This document shows, in pieces, positions 19,079 to 26,421 of a DNA stretch of 37,537 bases. The notes beneath the pieces are model-generated. The model searched no databases. It saw only the letters and a program-made list of their open reading frames with translations, and had not been told where the DNA came from. Origin of the DNA: an uncultured Mycoplasmatota bacterium (GTDB taxonomy: Bacteria > Bacillota_I > Bacilli_A > RF39 > UBA660). The position numbers and the translations under genes are program-made. The DNA lies in NCBI GenBank assembly GCA_946007485.1, contig CAMGAM010000001.1, forward strand, positions 1 to 37,537, read 5' to 3'. Numbering within the stretch: the stretch's first letter is position 1; each line of letters opens with the position of its first letter.

Positions 19079-19107
19079 TTGACAAATGAAAAAATACATT
19101 ATATAAT
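19079..19107 (+). promoter_or_regulatory. Consensus sigma-A promoter of recA
   Basis: TTGACA (19079-19084), exactly 17 bases, TATAAT (19102-19107): a perfect consensus promoter. It shows that upstream in-frame codons back to 19067 cannot be part of the protein. Confidence 0.92.
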
Positions 19108-19132
19108 TAGTGTATACTGTAAGGGAGGAAAT

Positions 19133-20179
19133 ATGAGTAAAGCAGTTTTAAAAAATGAAAACGAACAAAAAGATAAAGCCTTAGCTCAGGTTTTGGCTGA
19201 TATAGAAAAGCAGTTTGGTAAAGGGGCAATAATGAAATTAGGGGAACAAAAGAATATGGAGATTGATGTTGTTCCTAGCGGATCAATTTCATTAGATATA
19301 GCACTTGGTGTAGGTGGATATCCAAAAGGAAGGATTATAGAAATATATGGTCCTGAGTCATCAGGAAAGACAACTTTTGCACTTCATGCAATAGCAGAAG
19401 TACAAAAAGAAGGTGGAAGAGCAGCATTTATTGATGCAGAGCATTCTTTAGATCCAGTTTATGCTTCTCATTTAGGAGTTAATATAGATGAGCTATTACT
19501 TAGTCAGCCTGATACGGGAGAGCAAGCACTTGAAATATGTGATGCTTTAGTTAAAAGTGAAGCCGTTAGTATAATTGTAATTGATTCAGTGGCTGCTTTG
19601 GTTCCGCAAGCGGAAATTGATGGTGAAATGGGAGATAGTCATGTAGGACTTCAGGCTAGACTTATGTCGCAAGCTCTTAGAAAATTATCTGGTTCAATTA
19701 ATAAAACAAATACGATTGTAATATTTATTAATCAATTGCGTGAAAAAGTTGGGGTAATGTTTGGTAATCCAGAGACTACTCCAGGTGGAAAAGCATTAAA
19801 ATACTATTCATCAGTAAGACTTGATATTAGAAGAGGAGAACAAATAAAAAGTGGAGCTGATGTTATCGGAAATAAGACAAATATTAAGGTAGTAAAGAAT
19901 AAAGTAGCACCACCATTTAAGACAGCTTGCGTCGATATTATGTATGGAGAGGGTGTGTCTCAAGATGGTGAACTTGTCGATTTAGCAAGTGAAGCAAATA
20001 TAATTGAAAAGAGTGGAGCTTGGTATTCCTATAAAGGCGAAAAGTTAGCTCAAGGGAGAGAAAATGTAAAATTACTATTTAAAAATAGTGAAGATTTTAG
20101 AAAAGAAATTGAAGATCAAGTTAGAGAATTTTATGGAATAAAAAAGAAAGATAAAAGTAAAAAAGATAAGGAAGATTAA
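19133..20179 (+). CDS. recA: Recombinase RecA
   Basis: A 348-residue RecA, which forms ATP-dependent filaments on single-stranded DNA, drives strand exchange and stimulates LexA self-cleavage. The ATG at 19133 follows GGGAGG (19123-19128). A frame open from TTG 19067 would run through the promoter and is rejected. Walker A GPESSGKT is at residues 73-80. IDAEHSLDPVYA, the Walker B region VIIVIDSVAAL, INQLREKVGVMFGNPETTPGGKALK and a lysine/aspartate-rich tail (KKKDKSKKDKED) all follow the family pattern and length. It is a single-gene transcript with its own promoter, LexA box and downstream hairpin. In Bacilli it usually follows pgsA-cinA; here cinA is absent and envelope genes lie in between. 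Identity is certain. Confidence 0.98.
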   Translation: MSKAVLKNENEQKDKALAQVLADIEKQFGKGAIMKLGEQKNMEIDVVPSGSISLDIALGVGGYPKGRIIEIYGPESSGKTTFALHAIAEVQKEGGRAAFIDAEHSLDPVYASHLGVNIDELLLSQPDTGEQALEICDALVKSEAVSIIVIDSVAALVPQAEIDGEMGDSHVGLQARLMSQALRKLSGSINKTNTIVIFINQLREKVGVMFGNPETTPGGKALKYYSSVRLDIRRGEQIKSGADVIGNKTNIKVVKNKVAPPFKTACVDIMYGEGVSQDGELVDLASEANIIEKSGAWYSYKGEKLAQGRENVKLLFKNSEDFRKEIEDQVREFYGIKKKDKSKKDKED

Positions 20180-20196
20180 AAAGTATAAAAAAAAGA

Positions 20197-20227
20197 CAAA
20201 ATAGACTTAATTTTTAAGTCTATTTTG
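20197..20227 (+). terminator. Hairpin terminator after recA
   Basis: Perfect 14-bp stem: 20197-20210 with 20214-20227, loop TTT. The arms share AAAATAGAC/GTCTATTTT with the larger hairpin that follows, so alternative pairings are possible. Confidence 0.7.
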
Positions 20228-20236
20228 CTTGGATAA

Positions 20237-20315
20237 AAATAGACATGTAAGTGGCATTTATACAATGTGTGGTTTTGCGGCGGTACACACTGTATGTGGT
20301 ATTACATGTCTATTT
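20237..20315. repeat. Long two-stem hairpin of unknown function between recA and the glycosidase gene
   Basis: A perfect 14-bp outer inverted repeat (AAATAGACATGTAA at 20237-20250 and its complement at 20302-20315) encloses a second stem (TACAATGTGT at 20261-20270 with ACACACTGTA at 20285-20294, one mismatch). There is an internal loop and a G/C-rich apical loop (about 20272-20283). No open reading frame of note is present. On the minus strand the outer arm ends in a T run (TATTTTTATCC), so it can terminate the minus-strand operon. The elaborate inner part is more than a terminator needs. It could be a structured RNA or a small palindromic mobile element. Confidence 0.6.
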
Positions 20316-20363
20316 CATTGTATCGCAAATTTTTTATAAAATCAATAGTTTTTATGATAAATT

Positions 20364-21404
20364 TTATTTTAATAATCCGAAACCAGTGACAACATATCTT
20401 CCACCTTGTCTTTTGGCCACAGCAGGAGGGTTATTGTATAGTTTACCATTAATTGAAAGTGAGGTTGAATGTCCACCATCTAAGTTAGCAGCATTATATG
20501 CTCCATATTTCATTAGGACATCGACAACATCTTGAAGTGATGCTCCATCAATATAGTTTTCTCCATCAATGACTAGGAATAAGACAACGCCATCTTTTCT
20601 TTGACCGATAGCCACACGTGGTGATTTACCCCAAGGGTCGCCGACAATTTCAAGTGGTTTACCATTGACAATTAAGAATGGTCCAAATTCAACGCCATCT
20701 ATCATGCCGGATTCAAGGGCTTCAGTACCTGTAGTATCCGATAAGAGAAGAAGTTTTCCTTCATCGTTAAATCCAATTAAATTACTTCTTGCAGTATCCC
20801 AGCCAGAATTTGGCCAAATAATTTCACCATCATCGATGACATATCCAAGAGGAATATCGGATCCTCTACCGGTATCATCATTGAATCCACCAGCATTGAT
20901 ACAGACAAGAGCATCATATCTTTTACACATTCCTGTTACTTGTTCACCATATTTTCCAACATTAAAGTTTTTTGCTCTAATTAGTGATACTTTTTTGGGA
21001 TTATATATAGCAATTAGATATCCTTTTGAAATTCCTACTTTAATATTAATTATTTTATAATCATCATTACCTTCAGTACGAGTTAATATTTCTTCATCAT
21101 ATTCGTTGTCATAACTACTTTTAGGGGCAGTATCAATAACAATATCATCTAATTCTACTTCTTCTTTTATTTCAATAAAATAATTACTATTTATTATTTC
21201 ATTAATGCGTTTATCACTATAGAATATTTTAGCAAAATATTGATGATCTTTAGTTTTCATGGCAGTATTAACATAGAAATTTCTAATTTTATCCCATGGC
21301 CCATACATCATAACAAAGCCACCGATAGCTAAAATATCTAAGATAATAAACAAAATTGTTGATTTATTAATTTTTTTGTGTTTTTTCTTTTCTCTTTTTT
21401 TCAT
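20364..21404 (-). CDS. Membrane-anchored phosphodiester glycosidase (NAGPA domain) protein
   Basis: A 346-residue protein with a lysine-rich cytoplasmic N-terminus, one membrane segment (about 16-36) and an extracellular NAGPA-type domain (about 110-346). Domain motifs are INAGGFNDDTGRGSDIPLGY, RSNLIGFNDEGKL, FLVIDGE and NLDGGHSTSL near the C-terminus. The family includes the uncovering enzyme that removes GlcNAc from a GlcNAc-phosphodiester, and many bacterial members are linked to exopolysaccharide or teichoic-acid loci. A substrate among the glycosyl-phosphodiester polymers made nearby is plausible but inferred. GGAGT precedes the ATG. It lies 5 bases downstream of the duplicated-domain gene and is therefore its operon partner. 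Confidence is high for the family and low for the substrate. Confidence 0.85.
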   Translation of the reverse strand: MKKREKKKHKKINKSTILFIILDILAIGGFVMMYGPWDKIRNFYVNTAMKTKDHQYFAKIFYSDKRINEIINSNYFIEIKEEVELDDIVIDTAPKSSYDNEYDEEILTRTEGNDDYKIINIKVGISKGYLIAIYNPKKVSLIRAKNFNVGKYGEQVTGMCKRYDALVCINAGGFNDDTGRGSDIPLGYVIDDGEIIWPNSGWDTARSNLIGFNDEGKLLLLSDTTGTEALESGMIDGVEFGPFLIVNGKPLEIVGDPWGKSPRVAIGQRKDGVVLFLVIDGENYIDGASLQDVVDVLMKYGAYNAANLDGGHSTSLSINGKLYNNPPAVAKRQGGRYVVTGFGLLK

Positions 21405-21409
21405 TTAAA

Positions 21410-22729
21410 TTACTCCATTTCATATGGACTATCATAAGTACCATTTCCCTTAACTAATAATTCTTTTTCAATACTGATAGTTGGAACAACATTTATTGCT
21501 TGAGATATTTGTTTAGTATAATTTTTTTTGCTGTTTTGAATTGTATAGATAGAACTTCCTTTTGTATTAGAGCCAGTCATAGTGTAATAATTAGTTAGTT
21601 CACTATTTAAAAAGATATTTCCAATACTCATTAAGGCTACTTTAGAATTAATTTCATCTTTTAGAGAATTAGTATAATCATAATCAGTATTGCTGTTATA
21701 GTAGCCATTAGACCAATATACTTCTTTGATTTTATCTTTATATGATAAAGAATCTAGAAAGGTATGATTTAGATAATAGGCAATAGAGTTTTTACTGTAA
21801 TCATTATAATAAGAATTATTAGCTGAATATTGATATGTTAAATTAGTACCATTAACTTGCAAGTAATTATTTAGCATAAGTCTTACTTCATTATCATTTA
21901 CTTGATAGATTCTCCAGATATCATTATCTAATTTAACATAAGAACCAAATAATCCAGATTCTTTTTCAATTTTATATGGATTATCTTTTTTACCATTTCC
22001 ACTGAGATAATCAACATTACCTTTGATAGTAATGATAGGTCTAATTCCAATAATATCTGTACCATCGCTTAATGAAGCTTTACCTTCATTTGATATATAC
22101 CATATTTTTGTTTCTTCATTGTTATTACTTAGATAGAAATATTCATCATTATTTAAATAACTATCTTTACTACCAACATTTAAATAATCAGAAATAGATA
22201 ATAGAGTTAAATAACTATCGCTATATTCTTCTTTACAAGGATTATTAGTTAATTCATTATAAATATCTTTGCAAGTAGTAGATTTTTGAAGATAAGTCTC
22301 AACATTATTTAATGATTTTTCTAAGATGCCGCTATAATCTTCAGAAGTAGTATTTAACCATTTATGTAAATGTGATTCAAGATAAGTTTTATCTTTACCA
22401 GCTGCTAATGAAGTTAAAGAATAATCACTAATTGCAGTAATAGAATTATCAGGATTTATTTTAATAATTCTCCATAAAATATTTGAATATTCTAGATAGT
22501 TAGAATCATCATTGTTGGTAAAATAATTTTTTCCGTTAACAATTTCAAAATTTTCATTGTCAGAATTATTTTCTCTGACGATGGAAACAAGAGAATTTTC
22601 CTCTTCCACCATAATTTTTTTGTTTTCTGAGTATAATTTTAAGAATCTTGTTCCATAAAAAATACAACATGATAAAATAAATAAAAAGCTTATGAAACAA
22701 AAGACTTTTTGAATGCTCAATTTTTTCAT
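21410..22729 (-). CDS. Membrane-anchored protein with two tandem WRI...IRPIITI repeats (DUF6273-like)
   Basis: A 439-residue protein not assignable to a known function. The ATG at 22729 is chosen over a GTG at 22738, because that GTG belongs to the AGAGGTGA ribosome binding site. A short basic N-terminus and one membrane segment (about 8-28) are followed by two copies of one extracellular domain. Copy one (about 60-250) runs from ILWRIIKINPDNSITAISD to IGIRPIITI and GNGKKDNPYKIE. Copy two (about 255-439) runs from DIWRIYQVNDNEVRLMLN to INVVPTISI and GNGTYDSPYEME. This layout resembles DUF6273-type surface domains. Copy one has two cysteines that could form a disulfide (STTCKDIYNELTNNPCKEE). 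The promoter is at 22753-22781, and the NAGPA gene follows in the same operon. The role is presumably at the envelope. Confidence 0.75.
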   Translation of the reverse strand: MKKLSIQKVFCFISFLFILSCCIFYGTRFLKLYSENKKIMVEEENSLVSIVRENNSDNENFEIVNGKNYFTNNDDSNYLEYSNILWRIIKINPDNSITAISDYSLTSLAAGKDKTYLESHLHKWLNTTSEDYSGILEKSLNNVETYLQKSTTCKDIYNELTNNPCKEEYSDSYLTLLSISDYLNVGSKDSYLNNDEYFYLSNNNEETKIWYISNEGKASLSDGTDIIGIRPIITIKGNVDYLSGNGKKDNPYKIEKESGLFGSYVKLDNDIWRIYQVNDNEVRLMLNNYLQVNGTNLTYQYSANNSYYNDYSKNSIAYYLNHTFLDSLSYKDKIKEVYWSNGYYNSNTDYDYTNSLKDEINSKVALMSIGNIFLNSELTNYYTMTGSNTKGSSIYTIQNSKKNYTKQISQAINVVPTISIEKELLVKGNGTYDSPYEME

Positions 22730-22752
22730 TTTTTTCACCTCTTACTTTTTTA

Positions 22753-22781
22753 ATTATACCAAAATAGATAAATTTAGACAA
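22753..22781 (-). promoter_or_regulatory. Promoter of the 439-residue protein/glycosidase operon
   Basis: Minus strand: TTGTCT (22776-22781), 17-base spacer, TATAAT (22753-22758). Confidence 0.75.
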
Positions 22782-22787
22782 TTAATA

Positions 22788-22816
22788 TTGTTATAATTTT
22801 AATTTTATAGTATAAT
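22788..22816 (+). promoter_or_regulatory. Promoter of the EIIB-like gene
   Basis: TTGTTA (22788-22793), 17-base spacer, TATAAT (22811-22816); divergent from the neighbouring promoter. Confidence 0.7.
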
Positions 22817-22834
22817 TTACTAGAGGTGTGTAAA

Positions 22835-23149
22835 ATGCATATATATCAATATATTATTATTATAAGTATTTTACTTATAGTGTATTTTGCGATTAGAAAA
22901 TCAAATAAGAAAGATTTAAAGTTAGAATTTAATAAGTTAGTGGAATGTCTTGGTGGAAAAGATAATATTGTGGAGACAGAGATTGAAATGTCTAGGTTTA
23001 AAGTGACACTTAAAGATATTACGAAGGCTAATAAAGAAGGAATTATTAAACTTGGTGCTAAAGGTGTAGTTGAGATAGATGATCAACTAAAGATAATATT
23101 TGGAAGTGAAGCTAAACAATTAAGGAAATTTATTAATGAACTTAGGTAG
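22835..23149 (+). CDS. Small membrane-anchored EIIB-like protein lacking the phosphocysteine
   Basis: A 104-residue protein: one N-terminal membrane segment (residues 3-20) and a domain (about 27-104) with the PTS EIIB pattern: LVECLGGKDNIVETE, SRFKVTLKD, LGAKGVVEIDDQLKIIFG. In glucose-family EIIB proteins the phosphorylated residue is the Cys of C-x-T-R-L-R. The aligned position here is Glu51 (E-M-S-R-F-K), so the usual phosphotransfer is not possible. Glu might mimic a charged state, or the domain may serve only for binding. No EIIC or EIIA gene is nearby. The ATG at 22835 is used, because the GTG at 22826 is inside the AGAGGTG ribosome binding site. The gene stands alone between its own promoter and terminator. 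Domain likeness is clear; the function is unknown. Confidence 0.75.
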   Translation: MHIYQYIIIISILLIVYFAIRKSNKKDLKLEFNKLVECLGGKDNIVETEIEMSRFKVTLKDITKANKEGIIKLGAKGVVEIDDQLKIIFGSEAKQLRKFINELR

Positions 23150-23171
23150 TTGAATCGTCAACTACTTTTTT
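23146..23171 (+). terminator. Intrinsic terminator after the EIIB-like gene
   Basis: GTAGTTGA (23146-23153), loop ATCG, TCAACTAC (23158-23165), six T residues. The TAG stop lies in the stem. Confidence 0.9.
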
Positions 23172-23232
23172 CGACATAGAATTACATATACGACATAATT
23201 CGACAAAATACGACATGAGAATAATATATAAT
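23170..23232 (+). promoter_or_regulatory. Four Spo0A-box-like repeats before the histidine-kinase gene
   Basis: TTCGACA at 23170-23176 and 23199-23205 are exact complements of the Spo0A box TGTCGAA. TACGACA at 23189-23195 and 23209-23215 differ by one base. All four have the same orientation, and the last three are spaced 10 bases apart, about one helix turn. A TATAAT (23227-23232) follows with no good -35 box, as expected for a promoter that needs an activator. Binding by Spo0A or another regulator is inference. Confidence 0.6.
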
Positions 23233-23248
23233 TTAACTAGGTGATGAT

Positions 23249-24454
23249 ATGGAGATTGTGGTAAGTATAATTTTAATAGTTTTTCCAATTCTTATGTATT
23301 TAGTATTTTGTTGTTATAATGTACTTGTTAATAAAAATATGGCTAGAATAGTTTTTATTATTACAATGTGTACTTCTTTATATTTTTGTTTAAGAACTAA
23401 TATAGGACATAGTGAAATGCTTATTTTTTGTAATATTCCAATAATTATATGTTATTTAAAGAAAGAAGAAAAGTTTGCAGTAGTTTTATCAATAATGGCA
23501 ATTATTTTTGGATACTTTAGATATGATATGAATACTTATATAGTTATATTTAAGCATATATGTTATTTAATAGCTTATATATTTACATATAAAAAGAAAT
23601 GTTTTAATTCATTATATTTAAAATTAAGTGCTATTATTCAAGGCTTTTTTGTATCTTTTGAATATTTTATGATTAATGATAATGGGATAGATAAAATATT
23701 TAGTTTAATACTTTATATTTTAATAATATATTTAATTACTTTCTTTTGCTTATATTTATTTAAACTAGCTGATAACATAACTTTGCTTTATTTAAATATG
23801 AATAAAGTTAATGATGAAAATAAACTTAAGAATTCATTATTTAAACTTACACATGAGATTAAGAATCCAATAGCAGTATTTAAAGGATACTTAGATATGA
23901 TGAATTTAGATAATGTAGAAAAAAGTAGAAAATATATTAATATTATTAAATCTGAGATATATAGAAGTTTAAATGTTATAAGTGATTTTATTGAGTATAT
24001 TAAAGTTAAAGTAAATAAAGAAATATTTGATATGGTAATGCTTATGGATGAGTTGTATGATTCATTTAAAATATTACTTGGTGATAAAGATATTAAATTT
24101 AATTATCATAATCAATATGATGAGATATATTTATGGGGAGATTATGAGAGATTAAAACAAGTATTTGTAAATATAATTAAAAATAGTGTTGAAGCAATTA
24201 CTTCTGATGGTATAATAGATGTAGATGTTAGTTTAAGTGATAAGTATGTATTTATTAAGATTAAAGATAATGGTATAGGAATGACTGAAGAAGAACTTGA
24301 GAAAGTAAGTGAAATGTTTTGGACTACGAAGAAGAATGGTACAGGATTAGGAGTAGCTTTATCAAATGAAATAATTATGGCTCATAATGGAGAGATTAAA
24401 TATAATTCAGTTAAGAATAAAGGAACTGAATGTATTGTTAGTTTGCCTTTATAA
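23249..24454 (+). CDS. Membrane sensor histidine kinase (orphan, sporulation-kinase-like)
   Basis: A 401-residue kinase with about six N-terminal membrane segments (to about residue 172) and no PAS or large extracellular sensor. Its HisKA domain carries the phospho-acceptor H202 (LTHEIKNPIAVFKGYLDMM), and the HATPase domain has the N box (N308/N312, VNIIKNSVEA), G1 (D340-N-G-I-G) and G2 (GTGLGVAL). Sequence around the histidine is like that of the Bacillus sporulation kinases. It would autophosphorylate and pass phosphate to a response regulator, but none is encoded next to it. The Spo0A-like boxes before the gene suggest Spo0A or a phosphorelay as the partner; this is inference. AGGTGATG precedes the ATG. 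The Smr gene follows 23 bases downstream. Confidence 0.9.
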   Translation: MEIVVSIILIVFPILMYLVFCCYNVLVNKNMARIVFIITMCTSLYFCLRTNIGHSEMLIFCNIPIIICYLKKEEKFAVVLSIMAIIFGYFRYDMNTYIVIFKHICYLIAYIFTYKKKCFNSLYLKLSAIIQGFFVSFEYFMINDNGIDKIFSLILYILIIYLITFFCLYLFKLADNITLLYLNMNKVNDENKLKNSLFKLTHEIKNPIAVFKGYLDMMNLDNVEKSRKYINIIKSEIYRSLNVISDFIEYIKVKVNKEIFDMVMLMDELYDSFKILLGDKDIKFNYHNQYDEIYLWGDYERLKQVFVNIIKNSVEAITSDGIIDVDVSLSDKYVFIKIKDNGIGMTEEELEKVSEMFWTTKKNGTGLGVALSNEIIMAHNGEIKYNSVKNKGTECIVSLPL

Positions 24455-24477
24455 TAATATAGAAGGATAGTGATATA

Positions 24478-24747
24478 ATGGTTGATATATTTTTAGAAAG
24501 ATACCCCAAGATTGATTTACATGGATATGATAGAGATAGTGCTAGGTTAATGGTAAATGATTTTATATCTGATAATATAATACTTGGAAATGAAATTATA
24601 GTTATTATTCATGGTAAGGGATCAGGAATATTAAAGAAAGAAGTGCATGAAGCGCTTAGAGTAAATAAATGTGTTTTAGAATATAAAACAGATAATTTTA
24701 ATGATGGATGTACAGTAGTAAAATTAGTTAAAAAAATTAGATTATAA
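24478..24747 (+). CDS. Stand-alone Smr-domain protein
   Basis: An 89-residue protein consisting only of an Smr domain: KIDLHGYDRDSAR (about 11-23) and VIIHGKGSGILKKEVHEAL (about 43-61), ending CTVVKLVKK. In MutS2 this domain is C-terminal and has nuclease activity; short free-standing forms occur in many bacteria and bind or cut nucleic acids. The LHG and HGKG motifs are intact. It follows the histidine-kinase gene and probably shares its transcript. AGAAGGA lies upstream at slightly long spacing. The stop codon touches the bidirectional terminator at 24746-24786. Domain assignment is firm; the substrate is unknown. Confidence 0.88.
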   Translation: MVDIFLERYPKIDLHGYDRDSARLMVNDFISDNIILGNEIIVIIHGKGSGILKKEVHEALRVNKCVLEYKTDNFNDGCTVVKLVKKIRL

Positions 24748-24786
24748 AAATATCCTTAGGAAAACAGATTCCAAGGATATTTTTTT
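24746..24786. terminator. Bidirectional terminator between the Smr and pseudouridine-synthase genes
   Basis: AAAAATATCCTT (24746-24757) pairs with AAGGATATTTTT (24773-24784), with an extra GGAA/TTCC inner pair. Both genes' stop codons overlap the hairpin. Confidence 0.88.
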
Positions 24787-25424
24787 GGTAGATCAATATT
24801 AAATGTTAATAGTTCTTTGGTAGTTGGATGATAGAATGATAAACATTTAGCAATGAGAGCTAGATTTTCGTGATTATCTTTTTTGATTTGGTTATTATAT
24901 TTATGATCACCATATAAGGGATTAGATCTACTTGAGAATTGAACTCTTATTTGATGATGTCTTCCAGTGTGAAGATTAATTTTAACTAGATTTAAGTTAT
25001 CGATAGAATTAATTACTTCATATGAGAGAATGGCTAATTTGCCTTTATCTTTAGTGGTTATATATGAAGTATTAGTAGCTTCATCTTTGATTAGATAGTC
25101 TTCAATAGTATCTTTTGCTTTGAGTTTACCAAGAACGATGGCGTAGTAAGTTTTAGTAAATTGTTTATTTTGGATTTGTTTAGATAGTCTTTCAGCTGCT
25201 TTACTAGTTTTGGCAAAGACCATTATGCCTTCAGTTGGTCTATCTAGTCTATGAACTAATCCAAGGTAGACATTACCTGGTTTATTATATTTGTTTTTAA
25301 GATATTCTTTTAGAATAGTTAATAAATCTGGGTCATTTGATGAGTCTTTACATACGGGAAGATTGGCAGGTTTATTTACTACTAAAAGATGATTATCTTC
25401 ATATAAGATATCAATATTATTCAT
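24756..25424 (-). CDS. RluA-family pseudouridine synthase without S4 domain
   Basis: A 222-residue enzyme of the RluA group that isomerises uridine to pseudouridine in rRNA or tRNA. Motif II VHRLDRPTEG contains catalytic D61. VVNKPANLPV (15-24) and HTGRHHQIRVQF are also present. There is no S4 RNA-binding domain, unlike the RluD homologue at 27361, so a different target is likely. The ATG at 25424 is preferred: it overlaps the methyltransferase stop by 8 bases (ATGAATAA) and follows GGAG. The longer frame to 25454 would lie entirely inside the upstream gene. Operon with the methyltransferase; both modify RNA. The exact uridine is not determined. Confidence 0.88.
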   Translation of the reverse strand: MNNIDILYEDNHLLVVNKPANLPVCKDSSNDPDLLTILKEYLKNKYNKPGNVYLGLVHRLDRPTEGIMVFAKTSKAAERLSKQIQNKQFTKTYYAIVLGKLKAKDTIEDYLIKDEATNTSYITTKDKGKLAILSYEVINSIDNLNLVKINLHTGRHHQIRVQFSSRSNPLYGDHKYNNQIKKDNHENLALIAKCLSFYHPTTKELLTFNIDLPKKYPWNLFS

Positions 25425-26283
25425 GATTATTCTCCACTTTACCATAAATTCCACATGGTAAGTATAGATTATTTTCGGTGATAGGAAGACCTATTTCTCC
25501 AGTAGTAATTGTACTATTTTTGAATGTTAATGATAAGATATTATTTAATGATATTGGAGATATACCAGTTGTATAGGCACTAATTAGGAGAAATGAATAA
25601 TCTTTATCAAGAAGTTTTTTAGTTTTATTTAGTAGTTCTTGAATATTATCTTCAAAACGCCAAACTTCTTTATTGGGACCTCTTCCATAACTAGGTGGGT
25701 CCATAATGATAGCATGGTAGGTTCTTCCTCTTCTGATTTCACGATCTAAGAATTTTAAGACATCTTCTTGAATGAAACGAATGGTATTGTTTTCTAAGTG
25801 AGATAATTTCATGTTTTCTTTTGCCCAGTCAATCATTCCTTTAGATGAATCAACATGAACTACTTCTTTAGCACCAGCAGATGAAGCAGCCATGGTAGCA
25901 CATCCAGTATATGCAAATAAATTTAGGACACGAAATTCTTTGTTGTTAGAATTACTGATTTTGTAGGTAATATAATCCCAATTGGTAGCTTGTTCTGGGA
26001 ATATTCCGGTATGTTTAAAATTAGTGGGGCTTACTTTAAATGTTAAATTTTTATAATTAATAGTCCAATGTTCTGGTAATTTTTTACGGAATTCCCATGA
26101 TCCACCACCAAGATTTGAGCGGTGATAGTAGCCATCCCAGTTGTTCCAAATAGAATTATTAGTTTTATCCCAAATGATTTGAGGATCTGGTCTATTTAAA
26201 ATAATTTTTCCCCATCTTTCTAATTTTTCTCCATTACCAGTAGCTAAACATTCATAGTCTTGCCAATTATTACTAATATTCAT
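25417..26283 (-). CDS. RlmI/RlmK-like class I SAM-dependent RNA methyltransferase
   Basis: A 288-residue methyltransferase of the PF10672 type. The SAM-binding motif I is VLNLFAYTGCATMAA (about 119-133), followed by VVHVDSS (141-147), and the catalytic loop is DPPSYGRG (195-202). Before the fold lies the conserved FKHTGIFPEQATNWDYI region. The family includes 23S rRNA methyltransferases such as RlmI and the RlmK half of RlmKL. No PUA domain is seen, so the substrate is uncertain. AAGGAAG precedes the ATG. It is translationally linked to the downstream pseudouridine synthase. Confidence 0.85.
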   Translation of the reverse strand: MNISNNWQDYECLATGNGEKLERWGKIILNRPDPQIIWDKTNNSIWNNWDGYYHRSNLGGGSWEFRKKLPEHWTINYKNLTFKVSPTNFKHTGIFPEQATNWDYITYKISNSNNKEFRVLNLFAYTGCATMAASSAGAKEVVHVDSSKGMIDWAKENMKLSHLENNTIRFIQEDVLKFLDREIRRGRTYHAIIMDPPSYGRGPNKEVWRFEDNIQELLNKTKKLLDKDYSFLLISAYTTGISPISLNNILSLTFKNSTITTGEIGLPITENNLYLPCGIYGKVENNHE

Positions 26284-26300
26284 GATATGACTTCCTTTCA

Positions 26301-26325
26301 GATAAAATATTATAATTATTTTATC
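26301..26325. repeat. Palindrome in the promoter region of the methyltransferase gene
   Basis: GATAAAATA (26301-26309) and TATTTTATC (26317-26325) form a 9-bp inverted repeat around a possible minus-strand -10 (TATAAT, 26309-26314). A repressor site is possible; no clear -35 box accompanies it. Confidence 0.4.
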
Positions 26326-26360
26326 TTAAATTTAATATTTTGTCTAGTGTATTAAAATAT

Positions 26361-26389
26361 TTGATAAATAGAGCAAAAGATGTTATAAT
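26361..26389 (+). promoter_or_regulatory. Promoter of the pilin-lspA-rluD-rhomboid operon
   Basis: TTGATA (26361-26366), 17-base spacer, TATAAT (26384-26389) with TG before it (extended -10). Confidence 0.8.
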
Positions 26390-26421
26390 TTTAAGTAATG
26401 AAAGAGATATGGGGTGATATA

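Noticed and set aside
19067..19132. N-terminal extension of RecA from a TTG at 19067
   Set aside because: It overlaps the LexA box and would translate the promoter itself; ATG 19133 has an excellent ribosome binding site and gives the standard RecA N-terminus.
23170..23215. CRISPR-like short repeats
   Set aside because: Repeat units are only 7 bases with 3-base gaps in part; they fit a regulator-binding array, not a CRISPR.
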